Positions 25,782 through 35,030 of a stretch of 64,000 nucleotides of DNA are shown piece by piece. Source of the DNA: an uncultured Dehalococcoidales bacterium (GTDB lineage Bacteria; Chloroflexota; Dehalococcoidia; UBA1151; UBA1328). The notes beneath the pieces were generated by a model. It was not told the DNA's origin and searched no databases. It saw nothing but the letters and a program-made list of their open reading frames with translations. Numbering within the stretch: position 1 is the first letter of the stretch; every line of letters begins with the position of its first letter. Location of the stretch: assembly GCA_905614375.1 (NCBI GenBank), contig CAJQSP010000003.1:1-64000 (forward strand), given 5' to 3'. Both the position numbers and the translations under genes were made by a program.

Positions 25782-27029
25782 ATGACGGCGGCGATGCCGC
25801 GATTGGGATCTGCAAATATGGTGGACACGTTCAGTTACGAAACTCTTTATTCGGAAAAATCGGTTGATACGCCGCTGAATCCGGGGTTACATGCAAAGTA
25901 CGATTTTGCCGTTGCATACCCGGCTCCAGAGACACTTCCGCTCGATGGATTGATTCAGTCACTTCAGTCGGCAGTCGATTCTGACAGCACGAAAGTGCTC
26001 GCCGAACTGGCGTACTACCCTCATCAGTTGGGTGCGCTTGAACTTCGTGAGTACACCGCTAAGAAGCTCTCCACGGACCGTGGATTTACCGTAAACCCAG
26101 ATGAAATTGCTCTTACCAACGGTTCAAGTGAGGCTCTGGCTCTGGTTATTCAGGCTCTCACGAATCCTGGTGACGTAGTCCTTGCCGAAGAGTTCGTGTA
26201 CATGGGAACTGCCGCCCAGCTTCGACGCTTCGGTGCTGACATTCGTGGTATGGCTATGGACGCGGGCGGGATTATTCCTGAAGCTCTCGATAAGCAGATT
26301 ACTGCGTTGACCGCTGCCGGTGACAAGCCCAAGTACGTATATGTAATCCCTGAACACCAGAATCCCATGGGTTCAACTCTGTCGGCCGAGCGACGCAAGG
26401 AAATTCTTGAGATTTGTCACAAGCATGGCCTGCCGATTTTGGAAGACGACTGCTACGTAGATCTTCGATTCAAAGGTGACGTTCAGCCTGCGTTCAGGGC
26501 TCTTGATGACTCAGGAATCGTCGTATACGTTGCTTCCTACTCGAAATTGCTTGCGCCAGGACTTCGACTTGGCTACTTCACTGCTTCGCCTGAACTGATG
26601 CGACGTGCGTTGAGCTTCAAGCTCGGAAGTGGTCCTAACCAATTCGCTGCGATAGCAATTGAGGGTTACCTACGAAATAACCTCGACTCTCACAAAGACA
26701 ATTTCAACCCGATACTTCAGGCGAAGTGCGACTCGATGACTGTTGCGCTTGAGGAGCATTTTGGTTCTTCAGGAGCGACGTGGTCTGCGCCTGAGGGTGG
26801 TTGCTACGTTTGGCTCACGATGCCAGAGGGTTCCGATATCGCAAGCATTCGTGATGAAGTGTTCCAGCAGGGCGTTGGATACGTTGCCGGTGTTAATTTC
26901 GAAGCGGACGGTACAGGGCGAATCGGTCACAACTCTGCACGGCTTTGTTTCGCATTCGAATCGGTTGAAAAGAACGCCGAAGGAATCGCTTTACTGGCTC
27001 AGCTGTTCAAGCAGCACGGAGCGATGTAA
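25782..27029 (+). CDS. PLP-dependent class I/II aminotransferase (2-aminoadipate/aromatic type)
   Basis: The 415-residue fold-type I aminotransferase has the Schiff-base Lys255 in ASYSKLLAPGLRLGY, the cofactor Asp in EDDCYVDLRF, the motif EHQNPMGSTLS and a C-terminal Arg in NSARLCFAF that binds the substrate carboxylate. The EHQNPxG pattern and absence of a GntR head point to the LysN/Aro8-type subfamily, using 2-aminoadipate, aromatic or branched-chain substrates. The first ATG lacks a ribosome site; ATG 25818 is an alternative. A terminator follows about 45 bases past the stop. Confidence 0.88.
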   Translation: MTAAMPRLGSANMVDTFSYETLYSEKSVDTPLNPGLHAKYDFAVAYPAPETLPLDGLIQSLQSAVDSDSTKVLAELAYYPHQLGALELREYTAKKLSTDRGFTVNPDEIALTNGSSEALALVIQALTNPGDVVLAEEFVYMGTAAQLRRFGADIRGMAMDAGGIIPEALDKQITALTAAGDKPKYVYVIPEHQNPMGSTLSAERRKEILEICHKHGLPILEDDCYVDLRFKGDVQPAFRALDDSGIVVYVASYSKLLAPGLRLGYFTASPELMRRALSFKLGSGPNQFAAIAIEGYLRNNLDSHKDNFNPILQAKCDSMTVALEEHFGSSGATWSAPEGGCYVWLTMPEGSDIASIRDEVFQQGVGYVAGVNFEADGTGRIGHNSARLCFAFESVEKNAEGIALLAQLFKQHGAM

Positions 27030-27073
27030 TTATTCTTGTATTGCACGGAATTGTAATTCGATTGTTAACCAAG

Positions 27074-27103
27074 AAAAGACCGACTTTAGCGAGCCGGTCT
27101 TTT
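27074..27103 (+). terminator. Rho-independent terminator after the aminotransferase
   Basis: AAAAGACCG (27074-27082) pairs with CGGTCTTTT (27095-27103), followed by more T residues. It ends the aminotransferase transcript before the aldolase gene. Confidence 0.85.
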
Positions 27104-27236
27104 TTGTTGCCTACGTGATTCGGCGAATATGGCAGGAGTATTACAGACCGTTAACCGAATTTCGTTGCTGAATCTGCGGTTCGGAGATAAATTCAATTAA
27201 GACTCATTTTTGATTGGAACAAAAGGAACGCCTTTC

Positions 27237-28247
27237 ATGGCATCTGCTGAACTGAACTTGATCGCACTGAAGATGGTTGCTCGCAAGAAGGGCATTCTCG
27301 CTGCTGATGAAAGCACTGGGACAATGACCAAACGACTCGATAGCATTAATGTCGAGTCGACATCGGAATCACGTCGACAGTGGCGTCAGCTCTTGTTCCA
27401 GACTCCCGACATCAGCGATTACATCTCAGGCGTAATCATGTACGACGAGACGCTTCGTCAGTCTGATGATTCAGGGAAAACGCTTGTGGAGCTACTTGCT
27501 GACAAAGATATTCTCTCTGGCATCAAGGTCGATAACTCGACTCACGATCTGGCAGGCGCTCCGGGCGAATTCATCACCGAAGGTCTTGATGGCCTTCGTG
27601 GCCGACTCGCTGAGTACTACAAGCTCGGTGCTCGATTTACTAAGTGGCGTGCACTGATCACTATTGGCGAAGGTCGACCTTCTGACTATGCCATCAATAC
27701 GAATATGCACGCTTTGGCACGCTATTCGGCGTTGTGTCAGGAACAAGGACTTGTTCCAATTGTTGAGCCTGAAATTCTCATGGACGGAACTCATAGCATC
27801 GACGATTGCCGATCAGCTACAACTCGTTCGTTGATTAAGGTATTTGAAGACCTCGACGCACAGAACGTCGATCTTGAAGGCATCGTTCTCAAGCCAAACA
27901 TGGTTATTTCTGGTTCTGACGCCCCTAACCGAGCGTCGTCGGCCGAAGTTGCTCGACAGACCATTGATTGCTTCCTCGAAACTGTTCCTGCGAACGTTCC
28001 GGGTATCGCATTCCTCTCGGGTGGACAGGGCGACGAAGAGTCGGTTGTGAACCTCGATGAGATCAGCAAGATTGCTAACACCAAAGAGCTACCTTGGGAA
28101 CTGACCTACTCATACGGTCGTGGTCTCCAGGCTGCCCCGCTCGCTGCGTGGTTGGGTAAAGCCGAGAACATTCCTGCTGCTCAGGCTGCGTTCCGGAAGC
28201 GTGGACTCGACTCGAGCGCTGCTCGTGAAGGCCTTTACGCTTCGTAA
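27237..28247 (+). CDS. Class I fructose-bisphosphate aldolase
   Basis: The 336-residue enzyme matches the eukaryote-like class I aldolases that cleave fructose 1,6-bisphosphate to dihydroxyacetone phosphate and glyceraldehyde 3-phosphate through a Schiff base. Landmarks are KGILAADESTGTM at the N terminus, the catalytic Lys in GIVLKPNMV, FLSGGQGDEE and LPWELTYSYGRGLQ, the last being the C-terminal phosphate-site region. The ATG at 27237 has AAGGA 9 bases upstream; the ORF extends 27 bases further without support. It stands alone with terminators on both sides, as expected for a constitutive glycolytic or gluconeogenic gene. Confidence 0.93.
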   Translation: MASAELNLIALKMVARKKGILAADESTGTMTKRLDSINVESTSESRRQWRQLLFQTPDISDYISGVIMYDETLRQSDDSGKTLVELLADKDILSGIKVDNSTHDLAGAPGEFITEGLDGLRGRLAEYYKLGARFTKWRALITIGEGRPSDYAINTNMHALARYSALCQEQGLVPIVEPEILMDGTHSIDDCRSATTRSLIKVFEDLDAQNVDLEGIVLKPNMVISGSDAPNRASSAEVARQTIDCFLETVPANVPGIAFLSGGQGDEESVVNLDEISKIANTKELPWELTYSYGRGLQAAPLAAWLGKAENIPAAQAAFRKRGLDSSAAREGLYAS

Positions 28248-28270
28248 TCGGGTTCGAATTGATGTGGCTG

Positions 28271-28305
28271 ATACCCTCTCCCACTCCGGGACAGGGTATT
28301 TTTTT
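28271..28305 (+). terminator. Terminator after the aldolase
   Basis: ATACCCT (28271-28277) pairs with AGGGTAT (28293-28299), with a small inner CCC/GGG stem, and is followed by a T-run to 28305. Confidence 0.85.
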
Positions 28306-28413
28306 GTCTCTTACTATCTGACGGGCAGCAATCCGCGGAATCAACCGGTAAAGTTGCTGTGCCTGTCCTGATTCGAAGGACGGGCGGCAACCGATCCGGA
28401 GTGAATATAAACG

Positions 28414-29601
28414 ATGGCCCCAGACGCAATTTCCGATCTCATAGCAGCCCGATCTGCGCAAATTATCGAAACTCGACGCTTTTTTCACGGTATTCCTGAA
28501 CTTGGATTCGAGGAGAACGAAACCAGTCAAGCTATTGCCGATCGTCTTACAGCGGCTGGTCTTGCGGTCGAGAGAGGCATCGGCAAAACGGGGTTAGTAG
28601 CGGTTCTCGAAGGAGCAAAGGCCGGTCCACGTCTGATGATTCGCGCCGACATCGACGGACTACCTGTTGATGAACTTACCGGACTTGATTTTGCCTCGAC
28701 CAACGGTCGAATGCACGCCTGTGGCCATGACGGGCACATCACAATGACTGTGACCGCTGCTGAAATCCTCGCTGGGATAAAAGATCAGTTGGCGGGTACG
28801 TTGATATTCGTGTTCCAGCCTGCTGAAGAAGTCGTTATGGGCGCTCTGGCGATGATCGATGACGGACTCTTCGAAAAATATCCTGCAGATCGAGTCATCG
28901 GAACGCACTTGTGGAACCAGATTCCAACCGGAACGATTGGCGTGAACAGAGCAACTGTTTTCGCCAGCGCCGACCAGTTCCGTCTCACCGTTCATGGCAA
29001 GGGTGGTCATGGCGCAATGCCTCACAAGACCATCGACCCGGTAGCTGCTATCGCCGAGATAATTACGACGGCTCAGACAGTCGTGAGTCGTGAAGTGCCC
29101 CCGAATGATATGGGGGTTCTCACGTTTGGTCAGATTCATGGAGGATCAGCACCAAACGTAATTGCCGACAGCGTAACCGTCGAAGGGACTGTGCGTGCGT
29201 ACACGGCTGAAACTCGAATTCTAATTATGCGGTCCCTTGAACGAATTGCTAGCAACGTCGCTTCAGCAATGAGGGCAACGACATCGTTTGAAAGAATTCA
29301 CGGTGCGCCTCCGGTCATCAATGATCCTGAGGTAGCTGCTTGGGTCACCCAGCAGGCGAGCTTGGTTGTTGGCGAAGGCAATGCCAAGGAATGGGAGCCT
29401 GTGAGTGTCGGCGACGACATGGCAGAGTTCAACGATCGTGTGCCGGGCGTGTACTTCTTGCTCGGAGCGGCACACGACGATGCGAGGGTGGCTGAGCGGG
29501 GCATCGAAGGTCACCACAACGCCAAGTTCGACTGGAACGAAGACTGCTTGCCGCTTGGCATCGAGGTGTTCGTGCGGTCTGCAGTGGACTATTTATCGTA
29601 A
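28414..29601 (+). CDS. M20-family amidohydrolase/peptidase
   Basis: The 395-residue M20D-type metallohydrolase resembles N-acyl amino acid or hippurate hydrolases. The first metal motif is MHACGHDGH, the catalytic/metal Glu pair is in FQPAEEV, and an interface His is seen in GKGGHGAMPH in the dimerisation insert. The distal ligand is in GHHNAKFDW near the C terminus. It releases an amino acid from an acylated, aromatic-amide or conjugated substrate in the cytoplasm. It begins at ATG 28414; a GGAG is 13 bases upstream, rather far. No transporter is adjacent. Confidence 0.88.
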   Translation: MAPDAISDLIAARSAQIIETRRFFHGIPELGFEENETSQAIADRLTAAGLAVERGIGKTGLVAVLEGAKAGPRLMIRADIDGLPVDELTGLDFASTNGRMHACGHDGHITMTVTAAEILAGIKDQLAGTLIFVFQPAEEVVMGALAMIDDGLFEKYPADRVIGTHLWNQIPTGTIGVNRATVFASADQFRLTVHGKGGHGAMPHKTIDPVAAIAEIITTAQTVVSREVPPNDMGVLTFGQIHGGSAPNVIADSVTVEGTVRAYTAETRILIMRSLERIASNVASAMRATTSFERIHGAPPVINDPEVAAWVTQQASLVVGEGNAKEWEPVSVGDDMAEFNDRVPGVYFLLGAAHDDARVAERGIEGHHNAKFDWNEDCLPLGIEVFVRSAVDYLS

Positions 29602-29675
29602 TACTGTTGGTTTGAGTACTGATTTGTTGCCTGTGGAAGCAACAAATTGTCCGAGCTCTTCGTCAATAGTAAGAC

Positions 29676-30054
29676 ATGAAAATAACAGCTTTGGCTAGCG
29701 TAATTGAACTCGTCGGTGCGCTCTGGCAGATATTCATTGAGGTTGAAACCTCGCTTCGTACGATCTATATGCCTACTTTGGTTGTAGGAATCGGCGTTGC
29801 TGCTCTCGCACTATTCAGCAAAAAGCGCTGGCTGCTTTGGGCCTCATTTGTTGTTTGGCCAAGCACGATAATTGGCGGACTAGTGTTTACTGGGATTGCT
29901 CTACTTACCATCGGCTACAACACTACGGGCTTGGGAAGGCATTGTAGCGATGATCATCGTCATTCTCGGCATATTCATTGGTTCCAGTGCCGGATTGATC
30001 ACAGGCGGAGTGCTCGGCGCGCGTAAGACACGCCGAGCTGGTTCGCCTGATTAG
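29676..30054 (+). pseudogene. Small membrane protein gene with an apparent +1 frameshift
   Basis: From ATG 29676 the frame encodes three hydrophobic segments (IELVGALWQIFIEV, MPTLVVGIGVAALALF, WLLWASFVVWPSTIIGGLVF). After TIGYNTTG near 29935 it turns into an unlikely His/Arg-rich tail ending at 30026. The +1 frame at that point continues with a fourth hydrophobic helix (AWEGIVAMIIVILGIFIG), a Gly-rich turn and a basic tail ending at TAG 30052-30054. The natural product was therefore probably a four-helix protein of about 125 residues. Either a base was gained or lost in the genome, or the consensus is wrong. I recognise no family. Confidence 0.6.
30012..30038. terminator. Possible bidirectional hairpin between convergent genes
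   Basis: GCTCGGCG (30012-30019) pairs with CGCCGAGC (30031-30038) at the end of the broken membrane-protein gene, before the convergent SDR gene. There is no immediate T-run, so the role is uncertain. Confidence 0.35.
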
Positions 30055-30064
30055 TTCTTTTGGT

Positions 30065-30856
30065 CTAAACGACTGGCGCAGAGCCACCGTCTACGTTGAT
30101 GGCTGTGCCGGTTACGTAGCTGGCGCGTCCGGATGCTAGGAAGCAGATCACATCACCGGCTTCTTTTGCTTCGCCGATTCGTCCAAGAGGGACGCCACCG
30201 CCGAAGGTTGCCCAATGATCGTCGAGCGAGTAGCTCGGGTCCTTGGCGTTGATGCCTTCCCAGCGGGTTCGGTGCTGGCCTGACTTCAATACACCTACAC
30301 AGATTGTATTCACACGTATGTTGTGCTCGGCGAGTTCACCAGCCCATGATTTCGTGAGTGAGATGCCGGCCGATCGGGACAGGGAAGTCGGTTGCGAACC
30401 GGGTCGAGCAGCCTTGCCGCCGGGAGTGGTCGTATTGATGATCGCACCGGTACCAGACGCTTTGAGGTGAGGCAGTGCGGCTCGTGCGCAGTAGATCGCA
30501 CCGTAAATCTTGATTCCGAAATCGGTTTCCAAATCGGCGTCTGTCATCTTCTCGAGTGTTGTCGCCGAAGAAGTGCCTGCGTTGTTGACCAAGATGTCGA
30601 CACCGCCGAACTCGCTTACCACTTTGGCTACCATCGTTTGAACGCTGGATTCGACAGATACGTCGGCTGAGACACCGATAACTTCTCCACCTGATTCCGC
30701 TTTAATCTCGGCAATAGCGGCGTCGAGCTTAGATTGTGTTCGTCCTACGATGGCGACTTTCGTACCTTCGCTTGCAAGTGACGTGGCTGCTGCTTTTCCT
30801 ATACCGTCGCTGCCGCCTGTGACAATCGCGACTTTGCCGGTTAATCCTAGATCCAT
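30065..30856 (-). CDS. SDR-family protein lacking the YxxxK catalytic pair
   Basis: The 263-residue protein has the classical SDR Rossmann motif VTGGSDGIG, NNAG at 91-94 and the C-terminal VTGTAINVDGG. At the catalytic position, where YxxxK is expected, the sequence is PTSLSRSAGISLTKS, so Tyr is Thr157 and Lys is Arg161. The helix is otherwise well conserved, so this is a divergent subfamily and not a decayed gene. It may use another acid/base or serve a non-redox or binding role. It starts at ATG 30856; the divergent neighbour is the class V aminotransferase. Confidence 0.85.
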   Translation of the reverse strand: MDLGLTGKVAIVTGGSDGIGKAAATSLASEGTKVAIVGRTQSKLDAAIAEIKAESGGEVIGVSADVSVESSVQTMVAKVVSEFGGVDILVNNAGTSSATTLEKMTDADLETDFGIKIYGAIYCARAALPHLKASGTGAIINTTTPGGKAARPGSQPTSLSRSAGISLTKSWAGELAEHNIRVNTICVGVLKSGQHRTRWEGINAKDPSYSLDDHWATFGGGVPLGRIGEAKEAGDVICFLASGRASYVTGTAINVDGGSAPVV

Positions 30857-31150
30857 CGTGTCGGTTCCATTCTTTAGCCCTTTTTCATATCAATCGGTGT
30901 GACGATTCCAACGGTTCTGTCGTTCCAGAGCTCATTGGCGATCGTCACGACCATTGTTGCGACGGATTATAAACACGAAAATCGGAAAATTATTTAGAAC
31001 TGCGTTTTTGTGCGTGCGAGTTGTACTGTTAAGCCTTGTGTGATTTTTCCGTTGCCATTGCCGGTTGTAGACATAGTGAACGAACATGGCATCCGATGAG
31101 TCACACAGTCGATATATCAAGTTTAAGTAAACATTAGATAGGTAAAAGAA

Positions 31151-32359
31151 GTGAAGAACGGACAGCGTTTCGAACCACTTACAGTGCCGCGCAGAGTCAT
31201 TTTGGGACCCGGGCCTAGCTCGGCGACCCCACGAGTTCTTCGTGCGATGTCGCTACCTATCATCGGTTATCTTGACCCCGCGTTCTTCGAACTTCTCGAT
31301 GAACTGACCGGAATGCTTGGGGAGATCTTCAAGACCAAGCAACGAGCATTCGCTGTTGCTGGTGCTGGATCGGCCGGGATGGAGGCCGGACTTGTGAGTC
31401 TGGCTTCGCCTGGCGACACAGTAATTATTTGTTCTTACGGTTATTTCTGTGAACGGCAGATCATCATGGCCGAGCGACTCGGGTTCAACGTCGTTCCACT
31501 CCGAACAGAGTGGGGCAAGTCGATGGATCCCCAGGTGCTTGCCGAAGCTTTGAAAAAGCATCCTGAAACTCAACTCGTTCTGGGTATTCACGCCGAGACT
31601 TCCGTTGGAACCATTCAACCGATTGCCGAGTTTGCTCGCCTTGCTCATAAGGCAGGTGCGCTATTCATGACCGACGTTGTGACCTCGCTGGCTGGGTGTG
31701 AGCTTAAATTCGACGAGTGGGAACTGGACTTTGCTTACTCAGGTTCGCAGAAGTGTCTGGCGGCTCCTCCTGGAATTTCTCCGGTGGCTATTTCGGATCG
31801 TGCGCTTGAGTACATTCGCAATCGGCCTAAACCGCCAACATCGTGGTATTTGGATCTTTCGTTGATCGCTGATTACTGGGGTTCGGAGCACATAGCTCAC
31901 CACACGGCGCCAGTAAGCATGATTTACGGTCTGCGTGAAGCGGTCGGTATGGCGTTGAACGAGACGCTTGAGGTTCGTTGGAAGCGTCACGAGGCGAACG
32001 CTGCTGCTTTGCGGGCTGGATTGGCTGCTTTGGGATTGGAATTGCCAATTTCTGAAGACGAGCGTTTAGATCAGCTGACGATCGTGAAGCTTCCGAAGGG
32101 GATCGACGATGTGAAGCTGCGCACCCAACTTCTTGAAGAATATTCAATTGAGGTTGGTCGTGGGCTAGGCAAGTTCGCTGGCGAAGTAATTCGGATCGGA
32201 CTGATGGGCGAGTCGTGCGTGCCAGCAAACGTGTTCGCACTACTAAACGCTCTTGAGAAGATTCTCCCCGAGCACGGATACGAGGTTGCTAAGGGAGTTG
32301 CAGCAGCGGCTGCAAGTGCACAGTTGGCTGAAAACCCTTCACCTGTATACACGTCTTAG
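31151..32359 (+). CDS. Class V aminotransferase, alanine/serine-glyoxylate type
   Basis: The 402-residue protein resembles alanine-glyoxylate and serine-glyoxylate aminotransferases: LGPGPSSATPRVLRAM at the start, AGSAGMEAGLVSLASPGD, HAETSVGTIQPI, TDVVTSLAG with the cofactor Asp, and the Schiff-base Lys201 in SGSQKCLAAPPG. The C-terminal VIRIGLMGE motif binds the substrate carboxylate. It should convert glyoxylate to glycine, which couples well to the glcF-glcE-glcD genes that converge from downstream. The start is GTG with an AGG-containing site. The C-terminal Ala-rich tail is longer than usual. Confidence 0.88.
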   Translation: MKNGQRFEPLTVPRRVILGPGPSSATPRVLRAMSLPIIGYLDPAFFELLDELTGMLGEIFKTKQRAFAVAGAGSAGMEAGLVSLASPGDTVIICSYGYFCERQIIMAERLGFNVVPLRTEWGKSMDPQVLAEALKKHPETQLVLGIHAETSVGTIQPIAEFARLAHKAGALFMTDVVTSLAGCELKFDEWELDFAYSGSQKCLAAPPGISPVAISDRALEYIRNRPKPPTSWYLDLSLIADYWGSEHIAHHTAPVSMIYGLREAVGMALNETLEVRWKRHEANAAALRAGLAALGLELPISEDERLDQLTIVKLPKGIDDVKLRTQLLEEYSIEVGRGLGKFAGEVIRIGLMGESCVPANVFALLNALEKILPEHGYEVAKGVAAAAASAQLAENPSPVYTS

Positions 32360-32394
32360 GCATTCGACGTAGGTTTTAGGCTGATTAGCCAGTA

Positions 32395-33747
32395 CTAACG
32401 TTCGAGTCCGTATGCCTGATCGAGTAGGTCAACTACGTATCTGACCTTTGTCGATCGTGTGTTCGAATCTTCTTTGGCGACCTCTGTAAGAGCGAAATCC
32501 AATTGCATTGCGCAGCCGGGATTACCCGTTGCGACGATTTCGGCTCCAGTAGCGACAATGTTCCGTGCTTTGCGTTTACCTAGCTGAGCGGACATCTCAC
32601 GCTGGGTTAGGGAGTAGGTTCCGGCCGATCCACAGCAAACCGCTGCTTCGCCAAGCTCGATCAACTCTAGTCCAGTAATCGAGTTGAGTATTGCTCGTGG
32701 TGCGTCGGTGATTCGCTGAACGTTCAATAGGTGGCACGGATCTTGATATGTGACCTTCACGTTTAGCGTCTTGGTAGGCGCCTCGAATTCGTATTCGACC
32801 AGTAATTCATGAATATCTTTGGTTAGCTCGGCGACCTTTTTTGCCTTATCGACATAGTCAGGTTCGTTGGCGAGTAGCTCTCCGTAGTCCTTCATTGCTG
32901 CCCCGCAACCGGCTGAAGCAGAGACAATTGCGTCAGGGTTTGCTGACAAGAACGAATCGATGTTCTGCTTTGCCATCTCAATGGCTGAGTCTGGTTCGCC
33001 TGAGTGGGTGTTCAGCGCGCCGCAGCAGCCCTGTTCCGCTGTTAGGTGTACTTCGATACCGTTGCGGGTTAGTACACGTACTGTAGCTTCAAGCGTTTCG
33101 GCGTGAGTTAATGCCATTACGCATCCTGCCAACATCGCTACTTTCGCCTTGCGAATACCCTGAGCCGGGTGAACTTGACCTTTGGCTACGAAGAAATTAT
33201 CTGAGAGTTCAGGCAAATATGCGTCGGCGAGTTCGGCGTCACCAGGAAGGAGTTTCAGCAGACCAGTACCGCGTGCGATTGTTCGCATTCCTGATTTTTT
33301 GTATAACTTGAGCGCGTTTCCCGCCATTCTCAGTTTTACGGGCGATGGCAACATCGTGTTGTAGCCAATTGAACGGGCTGTGCGTTCCGTGAACGATCGT
33401 TTGGTGTGCTGTTCGACTTGCGCTCGTGTCGCTTCCATCAGCTTGCCGTACTCGACGCCTGAAGGGCAGGCCAGTTCGCAAGCGCGGCATTGCAGGCACA
33501 AATCCCAGTGTCCAATCACGGAAGGAACCATGTCGAGACGGCCTTCGTTGACCGCTTTCATCAGTGCGATTCGGCCACGGGGAGATTCAGATTCGAGTCC
33601 GGTTTCAATATAGGTAGGGCATGCCTGAAGGCAGAATCCACAGTGGACACACTTGTACAAATCTGACTCTTGCGGTGCGTGAGGTCCTGAGAATCCTGGG
33701 AATGTGCCGGCTGGTCCTACTGACACTGTTGGCTTATCTATCGACAT
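32395..33747 (-). CDS. glcF: Glycolate oxidase iron-sulfur subunit
   Basis: The 450-residue protein is GlcF. Two [4Fe-4S] motifs lie at residues 34-44 (CVHCGFCLQACP) and about 83-95 (CLQCRACELACP), followed by two CCG-type domains (LAGCVMAL, EQGCCGAL; YQDPCHLLN, AAVCCGSAG) that carry electrons onwards. With GlcD and GlcE it oxidises glycolate to glyoxylate, passing electrons to the quinone pool. It starts 8 bases after the glcE stop and is the last gene of the minus-strand operon. The length is slightly above the 407 residues of the E. coli protein. Confidence 0.93.
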   Translation of the reverse strand: MSIDKPTVSVGPAGTFPGFSGPHAPQESDLYKCVHCGFCLQACPTYIETGLESESPRGRIALMKAVNEGRLDMVPSVIGHWDLCLQCRACELACPSGVEYGKLMEATRAQVEQHTKRSFTERTARSIGYNTMLPSPVKLRMAGNALKLYKKSGMRTIARGTGLLKLLPGDAELADAYLPELSDNFFVAKGQVHPAQGIRKAKVAMLAGCVMALTHAETLEATVRVLTRNGIEVHLTAEQGCCGALNTHSGEPDSAIEMAKQNIDSFLSANPDAIVSASAGCGAAMKDYGELLANEPDYVDKAKKVAELTKDIHELLVEYEFEAPTKTLNVKVTYQDPCHLLNVQRITDAPRAILNSITGLELIELGEAAVCCGSAGTYSLTQREMSAQLGKRKARNIVATGAEIVATGNPGCAMQLDFALTEVAKEDSNTRSTKVRYVVDLLDQAYGLER

Positions 33748-33755
33748 CGAAGCGG

Positions 33756-35015
33756 TTATATCTTTCCTGCGAATCGCCCGGGGTTGAGTGTGTTTGTGGG
33801 GTCGTATTGCGCCTTAATTCGACGCATTAGATCGATCGAACTTCCGACGTCACTGAATACGTCCCTGCTTTGTTTCACGTGCAACGGGCATCGTTCGATT
33901 ACGTAGGATCCCGAGTTCTTTGAAATCTCATCGACGATTATCGTGGTGTGGGCGGAAGCATCTTCGTTATTTTCAGGGTTAGATAGCATTGTCGAAGCTC
34001 CGAACCCGATATCAGATATTGTTGAAATATCGTGACTGTGCAAGTTCATAACCTTGGAGCGAGTGGCTGTGGAGGCTGCGAGAGTTGTGAGAGGGCGAGA
34101 TGTCATTCGCACTGCCAATGTAGAATTTGATTCGGCTTCTTCGAGTTTAGCCCATGCTGACCTTTCGGCAACATCGTTGAGCACAGCGTAGCCTGTCGCA
34201 CCGGCGGCACCAGCTGCACCAACAACCTCGTTGACTTGTCGTTCAATGGAACGAACACCACCGCCGAGTTTTATGAGGAGGGTGGTCACATCGTCAGTGG
34301 ATACCACTTCGCCGGCTGCCTCTACAGTTTGCGTCGCTAACGGACCAGATATTGCGGAGATTGATTCTGGGAGAAAAAGTCCGTTAACCAGCTTCATTCC
34401 AACTTCGTTAGCTGTGATCTCATCATCAAACCAAGCAACGATGGTTTGCTGCTCGGGCGGTAGTGGAAGCAATTTGAACGCCGCCTGCGATACTATTCCA
34501 AGCGTGCCGTAGGCTCCGGTGTGAAGACGGTGCAATTCATAGCCTTGCACGTTTTTCACGACTCGTCCGCCGGTTTTGGTAACTGTGCCATCAGCAAGAA
34601 CGATCTGCATGCCGATCACCCAGTCTCGAATTCCGCCGGTCGAAGACTGACGGCGTCCGGGAGCATTGGAAGCGACCGAACCGCCGACCGTTGCCTTTTC
34701 GGGATTACGTACTTCAAAGGCTAATCGTTGGCCTTCTTTGGCGAGCAGAGTGTTCAGCGTGCCGATAGTCACACCGGCGTTTGCCACGACTGTCATATCA
34801 CCGGACTCGTGTTCGGTCTCCCCGATGAATTCAGAGAGATCAATAGCAGTGTCGTAACTCGATGGGATATTACCCACGCCGATACGGGTTCCTCCGCCCC
34901 ACGGCGTGGCAGATCGACCAGATGTCGTTATTGAGGACAGCGTGTTGGAAAGCTCATCCAGGGTTTCTGGACGCTCGATTGATGCGGGAGTGATTCCGTC
35001 TAGCGAATGGCTCAA
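33756..35015 (-). CDS. glcE: Glycolate oxidase FAD-binding subunit
   Basis: The 419-residue protein is GlcE, the second FAD-linked subunit. The FAD-binding domain shows ATPWGGGTRIG, DMTVVANAGVTIGTL, EVRNPEKATVGGSVASNAPGRR and GGRVVKNVQGYELHRL, and the protein ends with DPTNTLNPGRF. It starts at TTG 35015, 15 bases after the aldo/keto reductase stop, and runs into glcF. GlcE is normally shorter (about 350 residues), so there is some extra sequence in the middle. It should form a complex with GlcD and GlcF at the inner membrane. Confidence 0.9.
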   Translation of the reverse strand: MSHSLDGITPASIERPETLDELSNTLSSITTSGRSATPWGGGTRIGVGNIPSSYDTAIDLSEFIGETEHESGDMTVVANAGVTIGTLNTLLAKEGQRLAFEVRNPEKATVGGSVASNAPGRRQSSTGGIRDWVIGMQIVLADGTVTKTGGRVVKNVQGYELHRLHTGAYGTLGIVSQAAFKLLPLPPEQQTIVAWFDDEITANEVGMKLVNGLFLPESISAISGPLATQTVEAAGEVVSTDDVTTLLIKLGGGVRSIERQVNEVVGAAGAAGATGYAVLNDVAERSAWAKLEEAESNSTLAVRMTSRPLTTLAASTATRSKVMNLHSHDISTISDIGFGASTMLSNPENNEDASAHTTIIVDEISKNSGSYVIERCPLHVKQSRDVFSDVGSSIDLMRRIKAQYDPTNTLNPGRFAGKI

Positions 35016-35030
35016 TGTCGTTTTCTTAAC

